From: Acinetobacter apis
GTDB taxonomy: Bacteria; Pseudomonadota; Gammaproteobacteria; Pseudomonadales; Moraxellaceae
Length of the DNA: 64,000 nucleotides
Assembly (NCBI RefSeq): GCF_900197575.1
Contig: NZ_FZLN01000004.1
Span: 1-64,000, forward strand
Direction of reading: 5' to 3'
Every line of letters begins with the position of its first letter. The first letter of the stretch is position 1. Below the pieces are notes generated by a model that was given only the letters and a program-made list of their open reading frames with translations, was not told the origin of the DNA and did not search any database. The position numbers and the translations under genes were made by a program. Below are positions 37,131 through 44,741 of this stretch, one piece after another.

Positions 37131-38225
37131 ATGCCTGAATTATTTTCTCCTTTTAAGCTAAAACATGTTGAACTTCGTAATCGTATTGCAGTACCACCGA
37201 TGTGCCAATATAGTGCAGAAGATGGTGTTGCAAATGACTGGCATACAGTCCATTACGGCGCACTGGCTCGTGGGGGAGCTGGACTTGTGATTGTAGAAGC
37301 AACAGCTGTTGCACCAGAGGGTCGTATTACACCGCGCTGTTTGGGAATTTGGAATGACGAGCAAGCAGAACAACTTAAAAAAGTAGCAGACCAAATTAAA
37401 GCTGCTGGTTCTGTGGCAGGAATTCAAATTGCACATGCGGGTCGTAAAGCGAGTGCCAATACGCCATGGGAAGGGGATGATCATATTCCTGAATCAGCAC
37501 CAAATGCTTGGCAACCTATTGGACCATCCGGTATTGCATTTGGTAAAGATTTACCGCGAGTTCCTCAAGAAATGAGTATTGCCGATATTCAAAAGACCCA
37601 GCAAGATTTTGTAAAAGCGGCAGAGCGTGCACGTGATGCAGGTTATGAGTGGCTTGAACTTCATTTTGCACATGGTTATCTTGCACAAAGCTTTTTCTCA
37701 AAACACAGCAATCAGCGTACAGATGAATATGGCGGTAGCTTTGAAAACCGCAGCCGCTTTTTGTTAGAAACATTACAAGCAGTCAAAGCAGTATGGCCTG
37801 AAAACTTACCATTAACCGTGCGTTTTGGGGTGATTGAGTATGATGGTCAAGACGAAGAGACCGTGGCAGAATCTATCCAATTAATTCAGCAATTTAAACA
37901 ACATGGTGTTGATTTGGTGAGTGTTAGTGTCGGCTTCACTATTCCTGAAACCAATATCCCATGGGGCGATGGCTTCTTAGCCGATGTATCTGAGCGTGTG
38001 CGGCGTGAAACAGGCTTGCCTGTGGCATCAGCTTGGGGCTTTGCAAAAGCAGAAGTTGCTGCATCTGTGGTGAAAAATGAACAATTGGATGTGGTGATGA
38101 TTGGTCGTGCTATGTTGGCATCACCACATTACCCGTACACTCTAGCGCAGCAATTAAATGTAGATAAACCATCTTGGGTATTACCTGCACCATATGCGCA
38201 TTGGCTTGAACGCTATAGCATTTAA
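37131..38225 (+). CDS. NADH:flavin oxidoreductase, Old Yellow Enzyme (YqjM-like)
   Basis: A 364-aa FMN-dependent ene-reductase. Typical YqjM-class features are the PPMCQYSAEDG segment with the redox-tuning Cys, IQIAHAGRKAS with the substrate-binding His, ELHFAHGYLAQSFFSKHSNQRTDEYGGSFENR, and VMIGRAMLASPHYPY in the FMN phosphate site. It is a cytoplasmic enzyme reducing activated C=C bonds. It faces a Bcr/CflA exporter across a shared terminator. The physiological substrate is unknown. Confidence 0.92.
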   Translation: MPELFSPFKLKHVELRNRIAVPPMCQYSAEDGVANDWHTVHYGALARGGAGLVIVEATAVAPEGRITPRCLGIWNDEQAEQLKKVADQIKAAGSVAGIQIAHAGRKASANTPWEGDDHIPESAPNAWQPIGPSGIAFGKDLPRVPQEMSIADIQKTQQDFVKAAERARDAGYEWLELHFAHGYLAQSFFSKHSNQRTDEYGGSFENRSRFLLETLQAVKAVWPENLPLTVRFGVIEYDGQDEETVAESIQLIQQFKQHGVDLVSVSVGFTIPETNIPWGDGFLADVSERVRRETGLPVASAWGFAKAEVAASVVKNEQLDVVMIGRAMLASPHYPYTLAQQLNVDKPSWVLPAPYAHWLERYSI

Positions 38226-38234
38226 TATTGAAAC

Positions 38235-38276
38235 AGACATAGATCAGATACAAATCTTGGTCTATGTCTATTTTTT
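38235..38276 (+). terminator. Terminator after the Old Yellow Enzyme gene
   Basis: Stem AGACATAGA / TCTATGTCT (9 perfect pairs, extended by two more) with a 13-17 nt loop, followed by a T run at 38271-38276. It reaches the end of the convergent Bcr gene. Confidence 0.85.
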
Positions 38277-39483
38277 AGCTCGCAAGCTTAGTTGCCATCG
38301 GATGCTGTTGTTTAATCCGTTTGATCAGCAAAGTACCTACAACACTATAAAGCAGCATCACCAAACACACAGAAATTTCAAGATTCAATGGCGAGAGGTA
38401 GAGTAGTCCGCCAGACACCAATCCAAAAAAGAATTGTAATGCACCTAAGAGAGCGCTTGCTTGACCTGCACGGCGTCCTTGATTTGCAAGTGCAAGTACA
38501 GTGGCATTGGGTCCAATAAAACCAACACATGCAACAATCAAAAACAGTCCAATCATGACTGTAATCACATGAATATGATGTGTGAAAATTACCACACTTA
38601 AAATCACTGCACCGATGAGCTGTAATGATGCCCCAAAGGTTAATAAACTTAAAGCACTGTATTTTTTAATGAGGATACGGTTTAGGTTAGACACAAACAC
38701 AATACCAAGGGCATTAATGGCAAATAAAACAGAAAACCAACCGGCAGAGATATGAAGGTGATCAATAAAGATTTCTGACGCACTGTTAATATAGGTGAAC
38801 ATCATGCCCATTAAAATACCGCTGGCCAAAGATGGAATAATAAAGCTTTGGTCTTTGAGTAAGCTGATATAACTGCTGAATGCTGAACCAACAGTATGTT
38901 GTTGTCTACGTTCAACAGGTAAGGTTTCAGGAAATTTAAACCACGCTAAAACAAAGCCCATCAAACCAAACAAAAATAAGAAGTTAAAAATAGCACGCCA
39001 ATCTACAAAATACAGCACTAAGCTGCCCACTAAAGGGGCGAGGACAGGGGCTAAACCTTGTACAATCATTAAAGATGAAAAAGCTTGTGCTGCTTCAATG
39101 CCCTCTAAGCGGTCACGAATGGCAGATCGGGCAACCACAACACCAACACACCCACCTAAGGCTTGTGCAATACGAGCTATAAGCAACACATCTAAATGGG
39201 TTGCTAAGGCACAGACAAGGCTGGCAATTAAATAGATGGATAAGCCAATAAACAGCGGTTTTCGCCGTCCAAAATGATCAGTCAGTGGCCCATAAATGAG
39301 TTGTCCAAATGCAAGCCCTAGAAAATAAGCAGGCAGGGTACTTGCGATATCAGCTGTACTGACCGACAGGTCTTTTGCCATGGTTGGCAGGGCCGAGAGG
39401 TACATATCAATAGAAAATGGACCCAATGCAGTTAGGGTCGCTAAGACAAAGATCCATGTCAATGAATAAGATTTATGTTGCAT
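38275..39483 (-). CDS. Bcr/CflA family multidrug efflux MFS transporter
   Basis: A 402-aa twelve-helix MFS exporter. TALGPFSIDMYLSALPTMAKDL in helix 1, YFLGLAFGQLIYGPLTDHFGRRKPL (motif A), and RIAQALGGCVGVVVARSAIRD mark the DHA1 Bcr/CflA group, which pump drugs or amino acids out using the proton gradient. ATG 39483 (M-Q-H-K) is preferred; a TTG seven codons earlier is in frame. It is preceded by a 534-bp gap. Confidence 0.88.
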   Translation of the reverse strand: MQHKSYSLTWIFVLATLTALGPFSIDMYLSALPTMAKDLSVSTADIASTLPAYFLGLAFGQLIYGPLTDHFGRRKPLFIGLSIYLIASLVCALATHLDVLLIARIAQALGGCVGVVVARSAIRDRLEGIEAAQAFSSLMIVQGLAPVLAPLVGSLVLYFVDWRAIFNFLFLFGLMGFVLAWFKFPETLPVERRQQHTVGSAFSSYISLLKDQSFIIPSLASGILMGMMFTYINSASEIFIDHLHISAGWFSVLFAINALGIVFVSNLNRILIKKYSALSLLTFGASLQLIGAVILSVVIFTHHIHVITVMIGLFLIVACVGFIGPNATVLALANQGRRAGQASALLGALQFFFGLVSGGLLYLSPLNLEISVCLVMLLYSVVGTLLIKRIKQQHPMATKLAS

Positions 39484-40017
39484 AAAAAACTCAAAAGACA
39501 GCAAAATAAGGAGATTTTTATAATCAAGTGCTTATAAAAAAGCAGCGATGACAAGGGCTTGGATATTTTGCTGTCTGATGGAAATATGAAAGCCATTGTG
39601 TATTTTTTGATGATGTATCTTAAGTCAATAAACTATATTTTCGTTGTATATCATTTAAATTGGCTTAAATGATTGTGAATCAAAGCGCATGATTTGGCAT
39701 GGTGGTGTAACAGAACAGATGAGTTAGATAAAATGACCAAGTGCCTCCATGCAGTTCATTTTTAATCTAACAGCTGTTTAAGATCTGTACAGTATTTCGC
39801 TCATATGATGTGTGTTAATGCGCTTGAATCTGTTGAGATGAAGTCTATTTACCTCACGCATGAAGGGTAAAAAGTCCCATTCATGGTCAACATTATTTTA
39901 AAACCTTATGTTTAACAATATAGACAATTTATGTTAAAAATATGACATATTGTGGATATATTGCTGAGAAATTGGCTTACTTTTTGAGCATAGCCAAGCG
40001 CTCTTAATCATCCAAAT
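39484..40017. other. Intergenic region between the Bcr exporter and the T6SS cluster
   Basis: 534 bp with no convincing gene. It contains a 9-bp inverted repeat ATCATTTAA / TTAAATGAT (39650-39673, 6-nt spacer). It must hold the Bcr promoter on the minus strand and the 3' end of the tagX operon; no clear T-run terminator was found. Confidence 0.5.
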
Positions 40018-40932
40018 TTATTCCGAAGTGAGTTTTTCAGCCATTTCTGGGGTTTTATTTAAGTGTGGCATGCGGTACTCAGTATGACCATAATCTTGTA
40101 TGGTTTTCCATCGTCCTCCCCATGTTAAACCCACGGATTCAGCCACTTCTCCATAGAGCTGATAGCCTTTCCATGCCCATGGGTCACGCTCAGAGATAAT
40201 AATTTTATTGCCTTTTTTGAAAGCAACATCTGCTGCCAAGCCAAATTGATGGTAGCTTTGAAATGCTTTTGCATGTGTGGTGTTGCTGTCACGAGATAAT
40301 CCATTTTGACGTTCAGGACTGCGGTAACCTTCTAATAAAACAAGATCATAATTATAGCGTTCTTTCATGATTTTAAAGACCATAAGTAAGCGCTGTTTAT
40401 ATCTTGAATTCATGCGGTTCCATTTGCGATCAATTGGATTGCTGTCAGGATACAGTGCTTCAAGTTCAAAACGTTGTTCATTTAAACCGTGATCAGCACG
40501 GTATTTTCTTTCAATTTGTATCGCTTCTACAATTGCAGCATGGATCAGCTCTTTATTTTCTTCTGGTGGTGGAATCAGGACTTCACCATTTAATAAAGTA
40601 TATATTTGTGGATCTGCATGTTTTAAATAATCTGCTTCCACACGAATAGGGTCTATTGGTCGTGTTACCGTAAACAAGACAATGCTAAATAAAATTAAAA
40701 AACCTGAAATTAAAATCCACCACTGTTGTACATACCAATGGGTTTGTGTTTTTTCTCGTGAAATTGCCACAGTCATATCATGTGTTGTTTCCGCCACAGT
40801 TTGATATTTTTTTTGCAAGCGTGTGGGTAGTTGGGTAATTAATGTAATTAACTGATGGCGCAGTTCATAAGACAACAGCATGCTGAGCGTAATCGCTAAA
40901 ACAATAAAACCAATGACAAGAAAAATAACCAT
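40018..40932 (-). CDS. tagX: T6SS-associated peptidoglycan hydrolase, M15 (VanY-like) peptidase
   Basis: A 304-aa inner-membrane zinc peptidase with two N-terminal helices (residues 2-20 and about 71-90) and a periplasmic M15 domain. SYHQFGLAADVAF gives the HxxxxxxD zinc motif, and WGGRWKTIQDYGHTEY contains the third ligand His. In Acinetobacter, TagX is the hydrolase that opens the cell's own peptidoglycan for T6SS assembly. The location at the end of the tssH-to-tagX operon matches. It follows the 166-aa gene with a 1-nt gap. Confidence 0.88.
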   Translation of the reverse strand: MVIFLVIGFIVLAITLSMLLSYELRHQLITLITQLPTRLQKKYQTVAETTHDMTVAISREKTQTHWYVQQWWILISGFLILFSIVLFTVTRPIDPIRVEADYLKHADPQIYTLLNGEVLIPPPEENKELIHAAIVEAIQIERKYRADHGLNEQRFELEALYPDSNPIDRKWNRMNSRYKQRLLMVFKIMKERYNYDLVLLEGYRSPERQNGLSRDSNTTHAKAFQSYHQFGLAADVAFKKGNKIIISERDPWAWKGYQLYGEVAESVGLTWGGRWKTIQDYGHTEYRMPHLNKTPEMAEKLTSE

Positions 40933-40933
40933 T

Positions 40934-41434
40934 TTAATCTGCTTGTTTTGAAGAGCGATGTGGTGGGTGGGTGGGCTGCTGTGGCAGTAGTTTCAACATT
41001 GACGAGGGTAATACAGGGCTGGGAGATGGATGTGTCTCTGCCTGTTTTGGTGGCGGTGTTTCATTTGCGATTAATGATGCAAATGGTGAGTCCATACGTG
41101 GATTATGACTTGCTGTATGTTCTAATACGGCTGATGAGGTTGCAGGTGGCAAATGTTCTGTCTCTTGAGTCATGATCGGCTGTAAATCAGCATGTATTTG
41201 TGTAGGTGGATTTTCAGAACGTATTTTCGCTTCATCAGATGCAATGACTCTAGATGAGCTTGACTCAATTGAAGACACCAATGATGGATCTTTAAGCTTG
41301 AAATACCACAATAAAAACAGCGCTGTACTCAAAGCAAAAGACAATCCGACCCACCGAATAAAGCGGTATTTGGGCTGACTTGGCTTTTGCTTTGTTACGT
41401 CAAGAATACGTATGGATCGTTTTTGATCTGCCAC
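40934..41434 (-). CDS. T6SS-cluster bitopic membrane protein, unknown function
   Basis: I do not recognise a named domain. The 166-aa protein has a basic cytoplasmic N-terminus (about 25 residues), one membrane helix (about residues 27-44, WVGLSFALSTALFLLWYF), then a low-complexity Pro/Ser/Thr-rich region of about 115 residues expected in the periplasm. Such an architecture suits a flexible spacer reaching toward peptidoglycan or the outer membrane. It is tightly placed between tssL (14-nt gap) and tagX (1-nt gap). A structural role in a TssJ-less membrane complex is speculation. Confidence 0.7.
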   Translation of the reverse strand: MADQKRSIRILDVTKQKPSQPKYRFIRWVGLSFALSTALFLLWYFKLKDPSLVSSIESSSSRVIASDEAKIRSENPPTQIHADLQPIMTQETEHLPPATSSAVLEHTASHNPRMDSPFASLIANETPPPKQAETHPSPSPVLPSSMLKLLPQQPTHPPHRSSKQAD

Positions 41435-41448
41435 TGGTATTACTCAAG

Positions 41449-42252
41449 TTACGGCAAGTAAATCGTGATATTGGCTTGTTCTGCAGGTGCAGATTCAATC
41501 ACATTTTGGTAGTTGATAAAGCGCTGTTGGTTTTGTTGATTCAATATGAAATACAGCCCTGAAAATGCCAATACAGAGAACAACAATAAAAAGATTAAAA
41601 TCCAAATAAAAGGCAATTCACGATGAATCACATTACGAATTTGATCAGGCAGTGCTGAAAATGGTGAAAATGCAGCTTTATTGCCTTTTAGAAAGTCAAT
41701 TTCATCTCCAACTCGTGCAGTAAGGCTACTTAAAATTTCACTCGATTCAATACGGTATTTACCTTGGAAACCAAGGAGTAAGCAGTAATGAAATACTTCA
41801 AGTGCTGCTAAACGTTGTTTGCCATGGGCACGTAATGTTTCAAGCTTTTCAAAAAATTGATAGCCTGCCAATTGTGAACCGAAAAGGCTCAACTGTAAGG
41901 GGTTAATTCCCCATACATTTTGTAATTCAAAAAAACGCGCATGCTGTTGGGTTGCAATGGCTTCATCGACCAAGGCACAAAAAGCATATTTCGCATCTTG
42001 AATATCAGGCGCTGAAAAATGCATCTTTTTGGCTTGAAATTCAAATTCATTCAGTAGCTCAATAATTTTTTCACGAAATTGATGAGCACTTGATGGCACA
42101 TATTGGTCTTTGAGTAAAAAAACAATATAGAAACCATCATAAAGCAAATCAATTAAGTTAGATGGCTGTGCTTTAGATGGTGGAATTTGTGTTTCAAGTG
42201 CACCAATTTGACCATCATCAAATAAGGAAGGCGCTTTATTGATTGAATTCAA
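41449..42252 (-). CDS. tssL: T6SS membrane complex protein TssL (DotU/IcmH family)
   Basis: A 267-aa inner-membrane subunit that joins TssM to the baseplate. The cytoplasmic DotU domain (LLYDGFYIVFLLK, FCALVDEAIATQ, LEVFHYCLLLGFQGKYR) is followed by a C-terminal membrane helix (about residues 216-237, WILIFLLLFSVLAFSGLYFIL) and a short periplasmic tail. It lacks the peptidoglycan-binding OmpA extension found in some TssL proteins; an OmpA-like protein is encoded separately at 60710. Confidence 0.93.
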   Translation of the reverse strand: MNSINKAPSLFDDGQIGALETQIPPSKAQPSNLIDLLYDGFYIVFLLKDQYVPSSAHQFREKIIELLNEFEFQAKKMHFSAPDIQDAKYAFCALVDEAIATQQHARFFELQNVWGINPLQLSLFGSQLAGYQFFEKLETLRAHGKQRLAALEVFHYCLLLGFQGKYRIESSEILSSLTARVGDEIDFLKGNKAAFSPFSALPDQIRNVIHRELPFIWILIFLLLFSVLAFSGLYFILNQQNQQRFINYQNVIESAPAEQANITIYLP

Positions 42253-42264
42253 GACACTCTCCTT

Positions 42265-43626
42265 TTAATTTAAAACGGCAATCAATTCAATGCTGACATC
42301 TTGGAATCCGCTTGGGACATAAATACAGATGCTTTCAGAGTCCAACATCTTTTTATACAGCTCATCATTGGGTTCAATTTCAAAATAGCTCACGCCTGAA
42401 CGCACAGGAATAGCAGCAGGTACTTGCATTAAATGATGTAGCGGTACTGCAGGTAAAGCGGCCATAACACGTTGTTCTACATCAACAGTACTGCCTACTT
42501 TAAATCGAATAGGGACAATCTGAATTAATTCATGGGTTTGAATCATGCTGCTTGAAATAGCAACATACAGTCTACTGTCTTTGGTAATTTTATCTGACTC
42601 TAAATGACCCACCCAATACGATGGACGTGTTTCTTTCAGTGCAATGCTAATATAACGATGAGAGATAATGGTATCGAGTAAGTCTCTTACAATAGTATCA
42701 AGGTCGCCAAAGCATTGTTTTAGTTGAAGATGCTGATAAGTCGGCAATTGGTCAACTTCATATGCGGTTGTAAAGGTCAGTAATGAACCAATTAAACGTA
42801 AAAATTCACAATATAAGCGTTCAGGATGAACTTCAGCATTTAAAAACAAATGATTAAGGGTGGCATAAGATGCATTTAATGCATTGACCAACCAAAAAGA
42901 CACGATATCCCCTGAGCGAAACTCAACTAATTTTTGCTCATTTTCACGATTATTATTTTGTATGGTTTTAATTTTTGCTTTAATAATATTTAACGTGCGT
43001 TTTAAGTTCTGAATGAGGGCATCATTTGACTTAATATGCAAAATTGGCGGAATAAATTGATGATCAAACTCAAAGAATCCCGAACTGTCACGATTTAATT
43101 TCCCAACAGGCACATATAAAAAGCCATCAAATTCTTCATTCGGCAGACTGTGCGGGTCAAGCAACTTAAATTGCGCTTGTCTGCGAAGCAATGTGATTTC
43201 AGCTGGCACAGCATCAGTAAATAAATCATGTGCTTCTTGTGAGACAGAATGATAACGACCCGGCTGAGTGTGCTGATCATACACCACATTTTTTTTATTC
43301 GGCTGCACAATTGGTAAAGCCAAATAAATATTCATTTCACCTTTTAGCTGCAAGTCATTGAGCATAATAGGTGCAGGTAAGAGATCTGAAGCAGGGGCGT
43401 TATAGATATCACCATCTTGCCAAATCATTTCAATATGTTCTAAAGCCAACACATTGAGGTTCAGTTGGTTTTGATCAAAACGTATTTTTTTAATGCCATA
43501 GGCAAAGGGAATCAGTGAACGGATGGTTTGGTTTAAATGCTGTTCATGATAATGGTCTTGCGCTTGGAAATGTTGTGGACGTAAAAACAGTCCTTCACCC
43601 CAAAGAATTTTTTCAGCTGTAAACAT
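42265..43626 (-). CDS. tssK: T6SS baseplate protein TssK
   Basis: A 453-aa cytoplasmic adaptor linking baseplate to membrane complex. The N-terminus KILWGEGLFLRPQHFQAQD is a hallmark of the family, and LAIPVRSGVSYFEIE-like wording (AAIPVRSGVSYFEIEPND) closes the C-terminal domain. ATG 43626 is chosen (M-F-T-A-E-K), two bases after the tssA stop; a GTG at 43635 overlaps tssA. Confidence 0.94.
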   Translation of the reverse strand: MFTAEKILWGEGLFLRPQHFQAQDHYHEQHLNQTIRSLIPFAYGIKKIRFDQNQLNLNVLALEHIEMIWQDGDIYNAPASDLLPAPIMLNDLQLKGEMNIYLALPIVQPNKKNVVYDQHTQPGRYHSVSQEAHDLFTDAVPAEITLLRRQAQFKLLDPHSLPNEEFDGFLYVPVGKLNRDSSGFFEFDHQFIPPILHIKSNDALIQNLKRTLNIIKAKIKTIQNNNRENEQKLVEFRSGDIVSFWLVNALNASYATLNHLFLNAEVHPERLYCEFLRLIGSLLTFTTAYEVDQLPTYQHLQLKQCFGDLDTIVRDLLDTIISHRYISIALKETRPSYWVGHLESDKITKDSRLYVAISSSMIQTHELIQIVPIRFKVGSTVDVEQRVMAALPAVPLHHLMQVPAAIPVRSGVSYFEIEPNDELYKKMLDSESICIYVPSGFQDVSIELIAVLN

Positions 43627-43628
43627 AA

Positions 43629-44732
43629 TTACCACTCACCTGATTCATTGCGTTGTTGTACACCTAAGAGTTCCTGAATAGACTCAAGGGGTTGATCATT
43701 CTTGATGACTTGGGCTAACCATTCATGTAATGGCATATCGCTCCATTTGATGGTTCTTTGCAGCATGTAACTAACAGGGCTATGCGGCTCATTTTTTTGA
43801 AAATATTCAGCAATTTCTTTGAGCACTTCAATAGCATGTTCACGATTTTGTTGATGACTTTGCGCCAAAGGCTGAAAACCTAATCCAACGGCTGAATGTT
43901 CAGCGTTTATTGGTTGATGTGACATAGTTTGCTCAGGCACTAAAGCGCTTTGTGAGCTTGCTTGGGCTTGCTGTTTAAGCCAAGCATCTATTTTATAGAG
44001 CTTTTTGAGCGTCAAATGCATGCCTTCAAGTTGAGAGTCAATTTGAGCAAAACTTGGTGCATCTAAGCCCAATAGCGTATCTAATGTTTGCTTGAATGCT
44101 TCCCATTGGGTAATTAACAGGCTAAAAGAAGCATAGTTTTGCTGCTGAAAGGTTGCTGTACTGCTATGTAACGCTTGCTCAAAAGGCTCAAGTAAGCTCG
44201 GTTGTTCCTCATATTCAGCATCATCTTGTTTTTTGAGACGATTATTTTGCTGGTGCTGTAATCCTTCATACTCAAGAAAACAATAATGAGGTGCCTTATC
44301 CACCAAAGGCACTTTTTTAACCAAAGATGGAATTTGATTGACTAAACCTTGTAATAAGCCCAAACGCTGATCTAAATCATCGTCTTCGATTTCAGGATGA
44401 ATCGTTTGCCAATATTGCTCAAGCATGTGCTGCGAAAGTAAAATTGTTTTTGCTACGCCGTCAAAACCTGCCAAATGTGCTTGTGCTTCACATAACCATG
44501 TTAACAGTCGGATATCTTTGGTTTTATCGGTCAGTAAAGCAAGTGATGTATCACTTACTTTAACCCAATCAGCTTGTTTTGGTGCTGTAATCCAATCGCC
44601 TTGATCAAGCAAGAGATCATCTTGTGTTTTGGCTTTTTTAATATCATGAAACTCATTTGAAAAAGAAAAATCTTCTCCACATGGTTTGTGCTCAGATATT
44701 GGGTGAAGCAGATCTTCAATAATAAAAGTCAT
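43629..44732 (-). CDS. tssA: T6SS cap/priming protein TssA
   Basis: A 367-aa protein with an N-terminal ImpA-related domain (LLHPISEHKPCGEDF, IRLLTWLCEAQAHLAGFDG, EQYWQTIHPEIEDDD) that primes sheath and tube polymerisation. The C-terminus (HAIEVLKEIAEYFQKNEPHSPVSYMLQRTIKW) is the VasL/TssA-type helical tail. It lies 9 nt after tssH and is coupled to tssK. Confidence 0.92.
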   Translation of the reverse strand: MTFIIEDLLHPISEHKPCGEDFSFSNEFHDIKKAKTQDDLLLDQGDWITAPKQADWVKVSDTSLALLTDKTKDIRLLTWLCEAQAHLAGFDGVAKTILLSQHMLEQYWQTIHPEIEDDDLDQRLGLLQGLVNQIPSLVKKVPLVDKAPHYCFLEYEGLQHQQNNRLKKQDDAEYEEQPSLLEPFEQALHSSTATFQQQNYASFSLLITQWEAFKQTLDTLLGLDAPSFAQIDSQLEGMHLTLKKLYKIDAWLKQQAQASSQSALVPEQTMSHQPINAEHSAVGLGFQPLAQSHQQNREHAIEVLKEIAEYFQKNEPHSPVSYMLQRTIKWSDMPLHEWLAQVIKNDQPLESIQELLGVQQRNESGEW

Positions 44733-44741
44733 TTTAATCTC

